From Helichrysum umbraculigerum (lineage: Eukaryota; Streptophyta; Magnoliopsida; Asterales; Asteraceae), in the NCBI GenBank assembly GCA_949592205.1, contig CATIUR010000005.1, forward strand, positions 31,742,179-31,806,178: a stretch of 64,000 nucleotides of DNA, written 5' to 3'. Below are positions 10,401-23,000 of this stretch, piece by piece. The translations under genes and the position numbers were made by a program. A model generated the notes under the pieces. It was not told the origin of the DNA and searched no databases. It saw only the letters and a program-made list of their open reading frames with translations. Each line of letters opens with the position of its first letter. Position 1 is the stretch's first letter.

Positions 10401-13400
10401 TGTTACTAACCTTCCCGGTTTTCTCATTTAAAACAAACCATCTCCTGCTCCATCCGTTAATATTTGCACTTTTCTTCAACAAGAATCCTGCAACAAAAAA
10501 TAATGTACTCTAGATATTCAGTAAATTATAGATGATTAACTGAAGAAACAATAATTATTTTCTTGTCATCAGTCAACTCATTATAGAAGTATAAGGGTAC
10601 AAACTAGACTTCATGCTAGTCATGACGATTGCTATATATATTACACAATTAACGATGTTTAAGCTGAATAGTATCAATCTTAAGTAAAAAAGATGGAAAC
10701 TATTCCAAATCCTCATAACAGTAAGTAGACAACAGAGACAGATGTCAAAATACCTGCTGTTATCTCCCCCTCAGCTCCTGCAGTCTTTAACGCATGCACA
10801 GGTCCCTCTTGCACATCCTTATCTTTTTTTGTAACTTTCAATAATTTTAAGGTCCACCCTGGTTCTTTTCCTCCTGGTTGAGGACTAGTTTCCTAAATAA
10901 AGTACAAAAATCCTCAGATTAATATTTGTAACATTTATCTTAATCTTTCAGTTAACATAAATCTGGCTTACCCTAGTTGGTGGTAATGACTGCTCAGCAT
11001 CGACAGCCTTCTTGAAAGATTTTGTTTTAATCTCTTCTTCCCGTCTCTGTCTATCCATTCTGGCACAAATTATTTTGTTTTAATGTATGTAAACAGATTA
11101 AAAACGCATACGTCCATTTTAGTAGATTGATAATTATAGGTGACTACATGTTAACACATGCAAAAACTTATTTGTAGCTTTTCAGTATACCTTCTTTGGA
11201 CCAGACGGTTGAAATGTTGTGGTGGGACAAACACCCGCTCCATGTCAACAAGTGCAGTCACCATGATCTTAGCGTCGTTCTTAAACTCCTCCAGAGCAGC
11301 AGTAGCTATTGCCACCACCTACTTAATTAAAAAAATATCCTAATAAACTGAACTAAAGCAAGAAAAAAAATGCAGATGTTAACTTGGAAGGTTAGATTAT
11401 CTTATTTTACACGTACTAGATATGCATACCTCTCTTTTGAATGTAGGATATCTTCCTAGACCTGGTGTAGCATTTGCTGATGCGGAAACTACATCCACAA
11501 GAACGCGATGAACCTGTATTTAATTAAATTTGAGTTAAGGCAAGCTGTAGTGTAGCAGGCAAAATACAGATTATTAAGAAGAGTGTGAATTTCACCTCAT
11601 CAACACAGAGACGGGATGGTTCTTTTGCCATCTCTAGAATACTTTTGATCAAAAATCGCAGTCCCTTTTCTGGAGAGATAAGATACGGTTGATAACCATC
11701 TGCTTCTTGTACAACCTGATAAGATCAACAGTCGAGATAAACAATGGAAATAGTTTTGAGTGAAATAAACTCAAAGAAGATGTCCATACTACATACCCGC
11801 TTAACATTATTGAAGTTGAAATGTCTGTCTAGAGGAAGCTGCTTGATCCTATTAGGAAAGTTACCCTCAAAACTTGCAACAACTTTCCAGCCACTACCCT
11901 TAAGAAGTTAGTACATTATATTGTCAGATAACTTAATACAATTACACATTTTTAATATCACTAGAATGGTACAATTTTATATGTATTTATCAGGAGCCGA
12001 GTGCTACAAGAAGACAAAAGAATTAAAACGTTTGGTATAACGGTATCGATAAAAAATGAATGCTAAACCTGAAGCCATTCAAAGTTCACACGGTACTCGA
12101 TATGTTATTTTGGAGTGCATTAGGTGTTTAACAAAACTAAATGAGGTGTTGTATGATTAGGATTTAGGAGTTCTTAATAGTAAAGACCCTACATAGTACT
12201 GGAGTTGAATGAAAAACACTGAATTAGTTAGTTACCCTGAATAAGACATGTAAATAACATAAACTAACAAATTTACTCCTACAAGTTACCAAACCTTCCA
12301 ACAAATTTAGGGTATTACAGTATGCATAAATAACTCTTAGTTGTTGATATTATATTCTCACCTCCCCACCCATAATATGTTGAAGATATGTGTCCTCGAA
12401 CTCACGGCAAAGTTCCAAAGCTAAAGCCCTTGTACCTTCAGAACTACTGACCATTGATTCTCCAAGCCTTACCAACTCATCCTGCACAACTCGAGATTTA
12501 TCTTGAAGCCTGCACAAGTTCCAAAATAGTAGTAATAATAAAAATAATAATAATAGTCAAAGTGAAGGCCTAACAACAATGAACATAAAAGAATACATGT
12601 AGACAAGATAAGTAACTTATGCTAATCTTACCCTGATAGAAACCTTGGAAGCCTGATTTTCATACGGTTACGGATTTGATCAGAAAGGGTTGCCACCAAG
12701 GCTAATCTACCAAGTTTACTCTCAGGAGCTCCTGTCAATATGGATTTTAAACTTTCTCTTTCAGCTTGCATTGACTTTTCTAATGGGTTATCAGAACCCG
12801 ACTGTGCTGATGCGATTGAAACAGATTGACCAATTAGAGCAACCCACGGGATGTCATTTGTACTATGTGGTCCTTGACCTAACAGAAGTGCTTGAATGGC
12901 TGCAACAACTTGGGGATCTGAAGACACTTGATCTATTTTACTGATGACACCAATAGTTCTTGTAGCTACAAACAATACAAATGATACTTGCATTAAGTAC
13001 TTTAGTACAGTGAAGAACTAGAGTTAGAACAAAGGTTTGGACCTACATTCTCGATCGTATTCTTTTGCAACTCGGAGGGCTTTAGCTTTAGAAATTTTGG
13101 GTGCCTTAGCAGCTGGTATTACAACCATCAAAATTGCATCATTGTGTTGGGCGTATTCCCTCTGCAGGAACAATAGGTAATTAGATATTTCCCCTAGTAA
13201 CAAAAAAAGCCTTCTCATTCTATTTAGTTAGTGGTTCGAAAAATAGTTTGAACTGCATCGCATACTAGGAAAAATAATCAAAATGAAAGCAACTCACAAG
13301 TGAATCGTCAAGGTTTCCTTTATCCACTCCAGGCAAATCAACCAACTTCAAAGGAGGGGCTATATTTCCATAAAATAGATTAGCAAAAACAGATGTAAGA

Positions 13401-14667
13401 AAAAGGAGGGTAGCAGTTTATATATTGCTATATATCTCATTCTTCTAAATGCTGAATGTACAGTAGTTTCATGGACAAATATTTGAAATCTCTATCAAAG
13501 ATCATCTACCATATGCTATCTATAATTTGTCTGGAAGTTTTATAACATAACCATGTTTAAGTTATGACACAATATCAAAGCATTATGTAATCTAGTACCA
13601 TACACTATAACAACAATACCATAAATATGACTAGATAAATAATAATATTATTACTATTAATAAGGTTTCTATTAGAGCGCAACCCATTATGAACCACTAG
13701 AAAAATTTCTGTAATTCCTCCATTAATTGCATGGATAATATGTTAACAAAGAAAAGGAAAGTGTTACAGAAGAATACATCCAGACTCACCTGTACTCGTT
13801 ATAAGTTTCATATATATTTCGTCACGACTCTTGCTTGATATTTTACTCAATTTATCCTGTAAGGAGTGCCGAAGAGCACCTATAATTTGGACAAAAGGAA
13901 GATAATCAGAATCAATGTCCCTAGAAGATCAACCTACAAATTTGAAGGATTATTATCTTCATTAGATTTGTTTTGTTATAAATAACCAATGGACTTAAGT
14001 ATAATATGAGGACTCACTTGCAGACACGGGTTGTGATTTACTCTCAATTTGCAATATTATGGATTTGCTGCTTAAGTTTCCATCTTTCTCTAAGTCTACG
14101 CATATAGGTGCACGAGTTGCACCACCTTCACCAGTCGGCTGCACAATTAAAAGGCCAATATAAGGAATTCACACTGCAATTTCTGAATTTTCACATGAAC
14201 GATATTTGAAACTCAGTTTTATCTGTTTTGTGCACTAGTCAAAGGCTTTTTCATGAAATCTCCTACCAGGGCAGGATGTCCAATCAATCTGTTCAACACT
14301 GCTGATTTACCTGCACCCTGAGCAATTTGTAGTCCATAATTAGAAACTAAAAAACGAAGGGAAAAAAAGAAGAGAGAGAGCTAATTATCTGAAGCCATTT
14401 CAAGCTACATTACGCAAATATGCACTAAATTTGGGTATCATGATAATAGACACAAACGAACGAGTAATGAATCAATTAATATGAAATAGCTTTTTGTAAT
14501 TTCATATCAAACGAACTTACAGTATTGCCAAGAGCAACAATATTTAGAAATGTGGAAGGGCGTCCTGACGATAATGATGAGTTATCATCAATATCGTCGT
14601 CATTAAGCACAGTCGCAGCTTGCCGCATTGAATCTGAAAGTTGAGCCAATTCTTCAATTGCTTCCAT
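7486..14667 (-). CDS. DRP2: dynamin-related protein 2 (DRP2A/2B type)
   Basis: Large GTPase of clathrin-mediated membrane fission at the plasma membrane and trans-Golgi. 22 coding exons, every junction GT-AG and in phase (complement): 14521-14667, 14267-14317, 14018-14138, 13790-13879, 13298-13359, 13047-13161, 12632-12965, 12362-12509, 11797-11898, 11596-11715, 11430-11513, 11191-11318, 10972-11059, 10754-10892, 10411-10487, 10209-10265, 9836-9968, 9613-9764, 8971-9084, 8812-8879, 7795-7967, 7486-7721. Sum 2739 nt, 912 residues, close to the 914-920 of the family. GTPase motifs: GNTGAGKS (residues 47-54), TRAP, DLPG, SKID. The PH domain starts near residue 577 (GWSRRWFVLN), the GED covers about 717-835, and a Ser/Gly-rich tail takes the place of the proline-rich end. 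No frameshift or stop is seen, so the gene should be functional. Confidence 0.96.
8341..8537. mobile_element. Stowaway-like MITE (Tc1/mariner type)
   Basis: Starts CTCCCTCCGTCCCATAATTA and ends with the inverse TTTTGGGACGGAGGGAG, flanked on both sides by TA (8339-8340 and 8538-8539). CTCCCTCCGT is the Stowaway terminal signature. 197 bp, no coding capacity; it sits in intron 20 of the DRP2 gene. Confidence 0.9.
9398..9478. repeat. 32-bp direct repeat, 49-bp spacing
   Basis: GCTATTGGTATGAAACTCAT plus TATCGGAAATAG is present at 9398-9429 and 9447-9478, in intron 18 of DRP2. A diverged relative (taagaaactcattatctaaa) lies near 9266. Confidence 0.8.
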
Positions 14668-15043
14668 TTCTGATCTGGCAGCTAAAAATAGAAAGATATT
14701 GAAGCCAATTTATATATAACAATCGAGTAATTGGTGAAGATAAACACAGAATAACGAGGTGTGTAACGTTTATCGAGGATGAACGGATTATGATATGTGA
14801 AATAAAATATGGAAATTTGAATCTTCTGTTCTGTGTGATTCAGGAAAAAAGAAAGGAGGACGTGTCACGGTTATAACTGAAATTTGAAGTAATATAATCC
14901 TATGATGATACACATTTTAATTCAAGTTTCATTTTATCTGATTAGTGATATATAATTATATAAATAGATTACGACTACTGCATGCACGGTTCAGCATGTA
15001 ACAATACGCATGTAATTCACGGATCATATAAATGTAAAAACCC
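14668..15043 (-). promoter_or_regulatory. 5' flank of DRP2
   Basis: About 380 bp between the DRP2 start codon and the tRNA gene; it should hold the DRP2 5' UTR and promoter. I could not assign a specific motif. Confidence 0.35.
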
Positions 15044-15050
15044 AAAAAAA
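15044..15050 (-). terminator. polymerase III terminator of the tRNA gene
   Basis: Seven A on the plus strand give T7 on the transcribed-sense minus strand, two bases after the tRNA end. This is a standard polymerase III stop signal. Confidence 0.85.
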
Positions 15051-15052
15051 TC

Positions 15053-15125
15053 CGACTCTGCTGGGGATCGAACCCAGAATCTCTGGTTTCGTAGACCAGC
15101 GCCTTATCCATTGGGCCACAGAGTC
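15053..15125 (-). tRNA. tRNA-Arg (anticodon ACG)
   Basis: On the minus strand a 73-nt cloverleaf: acceptor GACTCTG/CAGAGTC, D arm with box A TGGCCCAATGG, anticodon stem CTGGT/ACCAG with loop CTACGAA (anticodon ACG), and T arm with box B GGTTCGATCC. All four stems pair. It reads CGU (and CGC/CGA after inosine formation). No intron and no encoded CCA, as normal in plant nuclei. Confidence 0.95.
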
Positions 15126-15392
15126 AAATTTATGACGCTTCTTTTCTTTTAGATAATATCATAATTAACTCTGTATTTATATTTCTAGTTGAGGGACAAT
15201 GATTTCATTAAGTCAGATATCGCATATATCTTTCCAATCTTAGTTGATTTTATAGAAGTTTGTTATGCATTTATATCGAGTCTTGTCCACAAATTTTACT
15301 AGAAAATAAAATAACTACAAGTGTAACAAGTCTAATGCATTGTAGAAGACCCATATATACTTATTTAAATTTAAATTTAATAAAAGAAAAGA

Positions 15393-16775
15393 GGATAAAT
15401 GATAAAAATCGGCTACGTACGGCTACAAATTATTCCAAGTATGCAACATACTCATTTTATTGTCTAAGTATGCAACAAACCGGATAATTCTGTGCTGAGA
15501 TCCTTGCAAATCATGTTTTTATCTGTTAATATTTCACAATGCTGATGAGGCTGCCACGTAATATGTCAACTACACGACTTTTGCCACATTGGCTTACACA
15601 TTGCGTCTTTGTCAGCTATGTTACATGTACATCCATTTCGTATATTTAACTCTAGTTGAAATAATTATCTTCATCTCTTTCTATGCGCACATCTCCCGCC
15701 ACAGATCCGATTGGTAAAACTTCTTCAATATTCCAAATATGTTCTTCAACATGATTAATTTATTTAATTATTTATAATTGTCAAAAAATTTATAAACCCA
15801 AATGAAAACATATTACAAACAAGCTAGAAAGCAGATTTCTCTAAGAATGATGCCATTAAACAGACTTCCCCCCGTCGACGGAGTTTCACTCGTCGCCGGA
15901 GTTTCGAACGCCGGCAGAGTAACAATCTATATAACATCATCCATGAATTTAACGCATTCGTAGTTATTATAATTATGATTTTAACTACTACAGTATTTTC
16001 CTACATCAATGTCAATTCACTGATAAATGTTTAATTAGTTGGCAATTAATTGTTCCGTTCAAGGCAATCGTAATTTAAGCTGTGCTTCTAATTAACGACG
16101 GTAGGTTTCAAATCGGCGATTCCGTTCAATGCGACGGTTGGGCCCACCAGAATCCACCGAATTCCTCAATCCAAATCCTCCCAAACCACCCAATCAATGT
16201 TTTGGTTGCGATGGTGGTTGTCCTGTAATCCGATTTTGCGATGTTGTCACAGATAAGACGTCCATCGTTGTCGTCCTTCAATGTCGATTTGGACTTGGAA
16301 TGGATCTAACATTCCGATTTAGGCTACACGATATGATGGCAATAATATGCATTTTTATATTGATGTTTTTGTATATAGTTATTTTGAACAGGCGGCGTTG
16401 GTGGCTTATATGGTGGCCGGAGGTGATGGGTATGAGAGGATTGTGGTGGCGGTGTGGAAAAGGATAATATGGTGGTACAACTAACTTATCATTGAAGAAA
16501 GAGATCTGGGTAAAGAGAGAAAAAAAAGCAGCAATTTACTAAAATCTTTTCATTTTTTATATATAAAAACATGCCACATAATATTCCATGTAATCGAAAA
16601 GAAAAATACAAAATGCCAAATATGTATGTTTACCGGTTGATCAGGTAACTAGTTACCATCTTATCTATATCAGTACGAAATTATCCGATTTGTTGCATAC
16701 CTAGACAATAAAATGAGTATGTTGCATACTTGGAATGATTTGTGGCAGTACGTAGCCGATTTTTATCATTTATCC
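15393..16775. mobile_element. non-autonomous Mutator-like element (MULE) with long TIRs
   Basis: The first about 95 bp (GGATAAATGATAAAAATCGG onward to about 15488) reappear inverted at about 16679-16775, with around 90 percent identity by eye. Both ends are flanked by the same 9-bp word AAGAAAAGA (15384-15392 and 16776-16784). Long TIRs plus a 9-bp duplication are the hallmarks of MULEs. The 1.2-kb interior has no transposase. It contains GC-richer patches (15860-15915 with CGTCGACGG / CGCCGG codon-like periodicity, and 16129-16467, which is open for 112 codons), unlike the AT-rich rest, so capture of host gene pieces (Pack-MULE) is possible but unproven. Confidence 0.88.
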
Positions 16776-16784
16776 AAGAAAAGA

Positions 16785-17201
16785 TGATGTCTGTATAAAC
16801 GAACATTGAATGTAACTTCTATTCTTTTTTAAGTAGTACTAGTTTATAACTCGCAAAATTTATGGGCTATAACATAAAAAAAAATTATGATGACAACTTA
16901 AATAAATTTAAAAAGTAATGAAGAAGTTATACAAAATTGCAACCCGAGAAAAAATCAAATATATAGTTAGCGAAGCAAGCAGAATAATCCTGAATTAAAA
17001 GGTCCTTAATGACAATTAAATAAGGAACAAATTATAGTCGTACAATAATTATAGTCGTAACATGCAATAATCGTTAAGTAAACAGAAACTTTCAATAATT
17101 ATAGTCGTGTATGCCAAATCCAAAGAATCTTGTCACATTCCATTGCAACACATAGTCAAAAGTAACAACATTTCAAAAGATGGACATCTACCTACTTTAA
17201 A
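16785..17201. other. AT-rich, nothing recognised
   Basis: No gene signal apart from repeated attatagtcgta words around 17032-17108. The right end would be the 3' UTR of the orphan exon at 17202-17359. Confidence 0.45.
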
Positions 17202-17359
17202 TTACCTAAATAAATTTAACTTCCAATTGTGATCGAATAGCCTATAAGCACTTTTGTAAGGTTCATCACCAAAATCTGACAAATCAACAAAGTTGCCTCC
17301 CTTCAAAGTTTCATCAAACTCTGGAATAGCTTTATGAGAGAAGCGATTATTTTGTTGCC
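17202..17359 (-). pseudogene. orphan terminal exon of an unknown gene
   Basis: After a good acceptor (gatttcag, AG at 17360-17361) the minus strand is open for 51 codons and ends with TAA at 17202-17204. The product reads HKAIPEFDETLKGG, NFVDLSDFGDEP and SAYRLFDHNWKLNLF, which looks protein-like, with D/E/K balance and no low complexity. I do not recognise the family. The rest of the gene would lie to the right, but 90 bp away the sequence is interrupted by the Ty3/gypsy element at 17450, and beyond that element (28104 onward) no matching exon is seen. It could also be a chance frame. Confidence 0.3.
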
Positions 17360-17449
17360 CTGAAATCAGTAAACCAAAATAATAAGTTCAACATACATGA
17401 ATATCAATTAATAATTAATAAGTAGTGTACATGACATTGTGGAGGATGA

Positions 17450-19968
17450 TGTAACACCCCCAAATTTAATGATTTGCGGAAGCTTGATTTGGGTGTTACT
17501 AATCAATAACAAAGCACAAAGATATATAGTAAACGACTCTATATGCGTCGTTTTAACAAAATATATTGATAATAGAAATGTTTACAACATTTAAAGCTTT
17601 ACATAGCTCGAGTTTAAATCAAATGAGATTTCAGTACATAAGTACTTGTACAAAATATACTAATGCAAGAAAATCTCCATCTTCTGTATGCTGACTCGAG
17701 CTAAAATCCTGAAGCAGAAACATCCTACTGCTTGGTACCTGCGATATATGCTAAAAGGTCAGCTAAAAGCTGGTGAGCTCACAGGTTTGAAATCAGTTAA
17801 TATAGTGTGAACCGCAAGATTTAAATAATGAATTGCATCCAGCAATTAAATAATGAATTGCATCCAGCAATTAAATGATAGTCATCGTGTATACAGCCAT
17901 GAGCACATAGTTGAGCTTAACTCGAGGGCCGGGTCCCCTATAGAGAATTCCGGGCGAGGTGCCTCCACGAATGCCTAATCAACATTCGTCTTCCCAAATA
18001 TTAGTACGTTCGTTTACCCGGTTAGTGCTTGCTAACCCGAACGAGGAGGGTCAATCATATATGGTACCATATACTAATATTCACGCTACAACGTATTAAC
18101 AACTATGCTGACGGAGGACTTTAAAATGATTAGTTTCGAAAAACTCATGTAGTATATGAAATGTTTGTACTTGCGTTCACATGTAAAAGTTGAGCAATAT
18201 ATCACACCCCTGAGTAAAACAGTAAAAGAGGGGCTATGAGACTCACCTGAGTCTGAAAGCGTTTAAACAAACGTGAGTTGATTAGCCGAGTATGAAGTCC
18301 AAAGACTTGTAACCTGAGGGTGTCCACGACACGCGATGGTTAACATCATGATTGGGTATCTCAAAAGATCACCCTTGTAGTTGTTCATCCAACTATAATG
18401 TCCAAATCTCCACTATTTGGTTGATACGTTTAAGTGTTTGAAAAGTGTACGGCCCGTTGGTGACAGATTTGTAATAATAATCTCAACTATTATTATTTTG
18501 ATTTCGTGGCGTTTTACTTGAAAAATGTGTTTTGATTGTGTTTTAGAAGCCGTTACGGAATCTAAGTACGGGGGTCCGGGGGCAGCACCCCTGGTAGCGG
18601 GGTCCAAGGGGCGGCAGCCCCTGGCTGGGGTCGAGCTGCCAGGTCAGCTTGGAAAATTTTTATTTCTGCTATATTGCTTTGACGAAAAACGCATCCGGAA
18701 CCGAATTTGGGTAAAATCGAGTGATAAATTTCGAGTCTCGACACTTAGTAAAAATCTATGTTTTTGAGGTTCTGATTTGTGCGACGTTGGGTGCGACGTC
18801 GCAGGTAGGATTGCGACGTTGAGCATGACGTCGCTAAAGGCGACGTTTCGCAATTTAAAGCGACGTTGTACGTGGCGTCGCTATATGCGACGTTGTTGAT
18901 TTCTGCGACGTAGGGGCTTGCGTCGCTAAGTGCGACGTAGTGAGGTATTGGCGACGTTAAGGCTGATGTCGCTATATGCGACGTCGCACTTTAATGCGAC
19001 GTTGTGACTGACGTCGCACCATGCGACGTCACGAGGGGTTTTGCGACGTTGAAGCCGACGTCGCATAAATTCTGGGCCAACTGCGACGTAGCGGTCTGTT
19101 GGCCGGAAAATGTGTCGAAAACGAGTTTTTCGGTTTCCGTTCGGTCCAAAACTTTTACCCAACCCTTATATGGACATTACAAGGTTAAACAAACAACTAG
19201 AAGGTGAAAACACTTAAAAACGAGAGATTTCGGGATTTGTCGGAAACTTACAAAGTGTCGGATGAGAAATCCGAAAAGATAGGATGATAGATCGTGATGC
19301 GGTGGTTGTTTTCTTCCAAAGAGATGGTATAATCCGAGGCCGTTTGATGTTGTTATTTTGCGATTTTGTAGGAAAATGTGGAGGTGGTGGTGGTTAGTGA
19401 TTTGAGAGAAAAGAAGAAAGAAGAGAGAGAAAGAAAAAGATAAATGAGAGAAGAGATGGTGGGAATGGGAGGTTATCCTCCCATTTTCGCCCCGCGTTCC
19501 CGCTCCGTGCGGTGTTCGTTTTCTCCGTCGTTTAATCGTAAATAATTATCTTAAATATTAAAGGTACGTTTTAAAATACAAATTATTACGCGAGATTTTA
19601 TTTAAATGTTTTACAATTTAATTTATATTTGAGTTATTAAATGGTAAGTTAGTTTATTTAATTTGCGCGTTTTAATATTTTAAATTGTGTAAGGTTTGTT
19701 TGTACGATACGAATGAATACGAAATATTATCATAATAATATTTTTGACATAACAACGTTATTTAATAAAATTGGTCACCAACGTCCGTATTAAATTGAAT
19801 CGAAATACATTCGATTTAAATTTGCGTACGATTTAACCAAATCGCATTTTCGTATATATTCAACAATATATATAATTCGATACATTAATTAGCCTAACCA
19901 GGAACTAATTACATGTATTAACATATGATTAGGCACTAATTACTAGTCCTAATTTGGCGGGTGTTACA
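17450..19968 (-). repeat. 3' LTR of element 1
   Basis: 2519 bp, TG..CA ends with inverted TGTAACACCC / GGGTGTTACA. Contains a 25-bp tandem doublet (tgaattgcatccagcaatta, about 17826-17875), a CT-rich leader-like part around 19380-19450 in the minus sense and the GCGACGT cluster. Confidence 0.97.
18781..19091. repeat. GCGACGT / ACGTCGC cluster in the 3' LTR of element 1
   Basis: Within about 310 bp the word GCGACGT occurs 14 times and its complement ACGTCGC five times, with further near copies (GCGTCGC, TGTCGC). Many are arranged as arm-spacer-arm, for example TGCGACGTTGTGACTGACGT then CGCA. The surrounding LTR is AT-rich, so this is a sharp CpG island. Confidence 0.92.
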
Positions 19969-19979
19969 TTCTCCCCCTG
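19969..19979 (-). promoter_or_regulatory. polypurine tract of element 1
   Basis: In the element's sense the sequence ACAGGGGGAGAA abuts the LTR start TGTAACACC. It primes plus-strand DNA synthesis in reverse transcription. Confidence 0.85.
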
Positions 19980-19986
19980 TTAGAAG

Positions 19987-20003
19987 AATTTCGTCCCGAA
20001 ATT
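19987..20003 (-). other. hairpin next to the polypurine tract (element 1)
   Basis: AATTTCG-TCC-CGAAATT on the plus strand, a perfect 7-bp stem with a 3-nt loop, between the gag-pol stop codon and the polypurine tract. The same structure with different stem bases is found in elements A and B. Confidence 0.75.
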
Positions 20004-23000
20004 TAGTTCGAAGTCGTGTTTGATGTGGAATCAGTGAAGAGTTGAGGATATTTGAGTCGCATTTGGTCTTCCCGTTCCCAGGTGAATTCCGGACCACGCC
20101 GCGAATTCCATCTGACCTTGACAATGGGGATACGACTTTGTTTCAGTTGTTTGACCTCACGGTCCATAATCTCAGCAGGTTCCTCAACGAAATGAAGTTT
20201 ATCGTCAACACGAATTTCATCTAGTGGAATAATAAGTGTCTCATCAGACAGACACTTCTTCAAATTCGAAACATGAAAAGTAGGGTGCACGCTGCTGAGT
20301 TCGGATGGCAGCTTCAATCGATAAGCTACGGGGCCAATCCGTTCGAGAATCTCAAAAGGCCCGATGTATCTGGGATTTAACTTCCCGCGTTTGCCAAAAC
20401 GGATGACGCCTTTCCAAGGCGATACTTTTAAGAGAACTCGATCCCCAACTTGGAACTCGAGTGGTTTGCGTCTCACGTCAGCATAACTTTTCTGACGATC
20501 ACGTGCGGCTTTGAGTCTGTTTTGGATTTCCACAATTTTCTCAGTGGTGGTGTATATGAGTTCAGGACCAGTGAGTTGACTATCTCCCACTTCAGTCCAA
20601 CAGATCGGTGATCGGCACTTACGACCGTACAGTGCCTCAAAAGGTGCAGCCTTAATGCTGGCTTGATAACTGTTATTGTACGAAAATTCGCACAACGGTA
20701 GATGTCTTTCCCAGTTTATACCGAAATCAACTACGCAGGCTCGTAGCATGTCTTCCAGTGTTTGAATGGTTCGTTCACTTTGGCCATCGGTTTGAGGATG
20801 ATACGCGGTACTCATATCGAGACGGGTACCCAATGCTTTCTGAAGTGATTGCCAAAAGTGAGAGGTGAAACGGGCATCCCTGTCAGAGATGATCGAGATT
20901 GGAACACCGTGATGAGAAACGATTTCCTTGATGTAGATTTGTGTAAGGCGTTCCATTTTATCGTTTTCTTTGATTGCCAGGAAATGAGCAGATTTGGTTA
21001 GACGATCGACGATCACCCAAATGGTATCGCAACCGCTCGCCGACTTGGGTAGTTTGGTTATGAAATCCATGGCAATTTGTTCCCATTTCCATTCAGGGAT
21101 TTCAGGTTGTTGGAGTAAACCAGAAGGTTTCTGATGTTCGGTTTTGACTTTCGAGCAAGTAAGACACCTGCTGACATAAGTGGCGATTTCGGCCTTCATG
21201 TTTGGCCACCAATAAAATTCCTTGATTCCGTGGTACATCTTATCGGATCCCAGGTGGATAGAATATTTAGACTTGTGAGCTTCATCCATCACCAAGTCTC
21301 GTAGGTTCCCGAAATTAGGTAACCAGATTCGGTTTGAGAAATACCTAATCCCGTTAGATTTGATTTCGAATTGTTTGTCAATACCCCGTAAGGCTTCATT
21401 TTTGATGTTTTCAGGTTTCAGGGCTTCGATCTGAGCGGAATGAATTTGAATGGTAAGATCGTTGTGAATGGTCATACTGAGGGCTCGGACTCGAAGAGGT
21501 TTTAATCGTTCCTTTCGACTGAGGGCATCGGCTACAACATTAGCCTTCCCTGGATGATACTTGATCTCGCAATCGTAATCGGTAAGCAACTCGACCCATC
21601 GACGTTGCCTCATGTTGAGATCCTTCTGATTGAATATATGTTGGAGACTTTTGTGATCGGTAAAGATTGTGCACTTAGTGCCGTAGAGATAATGTCTCCA
21701 GATTTTGAGAGCAAAAACGACAGCTCCAAGTTCGAGATCATGAGTGGTGTAGTTCTTTTCGTGAATTTTCAGCTGTCGTGAGGCATAGGCAATGACTTTG
21801 TCTCGTTGCATCAGCACACAACCGAGACCTTGATGGGAAGCATCGCAGTATACCACGAAGTCATCGGTGCCTTCGGGTAGTGATAGGATTGGAGCACTGC
21901 AAAGCTTTTGTTTCAGAAGTTGGAACGCTGACTCTTGTTTATCGGTCCAATCGAACCGCTTATCCTTCTGAGTCAGTATCGTGAGTGGTTGAGCTAATTT
22001 GGAGAAGTTTTCGATAAATCGCCGATAGTACCCAGCAAGACCCAAGAATTGTCGTACTTCAGTTGCAGAGGTGGGTGCTTGCCAGTCTTTGATAGCCTCG
22101 ATCTTTGATGGGTCAACGTGAATTCCCTGACTGTCGATCACGTGACCAAGGAACTGAATAGTTTGGATCCAGAACTCACACTTGGAGAATTTTGCATACA
22201 GCTCCTCGTGTCTAAGTAGTTCAAGGATGGTTTTGAGGTGTTGCGCATGTTCTTGCTCGTTGCGCGAGTAAATGAGTATGTCATCGATAAAAACAATGAC
22301 AAACTTGTCGAGGTAAGGTTTGCACACCCGGTTCATAAGGTCCATGAATACAGCCGGCGCGTTGGTTAGACCGAAGGGCATCACTTGGAATTCGTAGTGC
22401 CCGTAGCGAGTCCTGAAAGCAGTTTTCGGAATATCGGTGTCGCGAACTCGTAACTGATGATAGCCTGATCGCAAGTCGATTTTTGAGTAGAAACTTGAAC
22501 CCTGAAGTTGGTCGAATAAATCATCAATGCGAGGAAGTGGATAACGGTTCTTGACGGTCAATTTGTTCAACTCTCGGTAGTCGATGCACATTCGAAATGA
22601 ACCGTCCTTCTTTTTAACAAATAAGACCGGAGCTCCCCAAGGCGAAGAACTCGGCCTAATGAATCCTCTATCCAGAAGTTCCTGTAACTGAGAGGACAAC
22701 TCCTGAAGTTCGGATGGGGCTAAACGGTACGGTGCGCGGGCCACCGGTGCGGCACCCGGCACGAGATCAATTGAGAACTCAACCTGTCTAGGCGGAGGTA
22801 AACCAGGTAGTTCTTTCGGAAAGACTTCGGGAAAGTCTCTAACAATTGGCACATCTTCAAGTCGCTTCTCCTCCGACTTCTTCTCTGTGAGGTGTGCGAG
22901 TATTGCAGGGTAACCCTTTCTCAGAAATTTTCGGGTTTTTAAGCAAGAGATGATATTGAGTCTCGTCCCACCGGTCTCCCCCTGTATGATCAAGGTTCCA

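Noticed and set aside
16129..16467. 112-codon frame in the MULE as a gene
   Set aside because: No recognisable domain and no start or transcription context; kept only as a hint of captured sequence.
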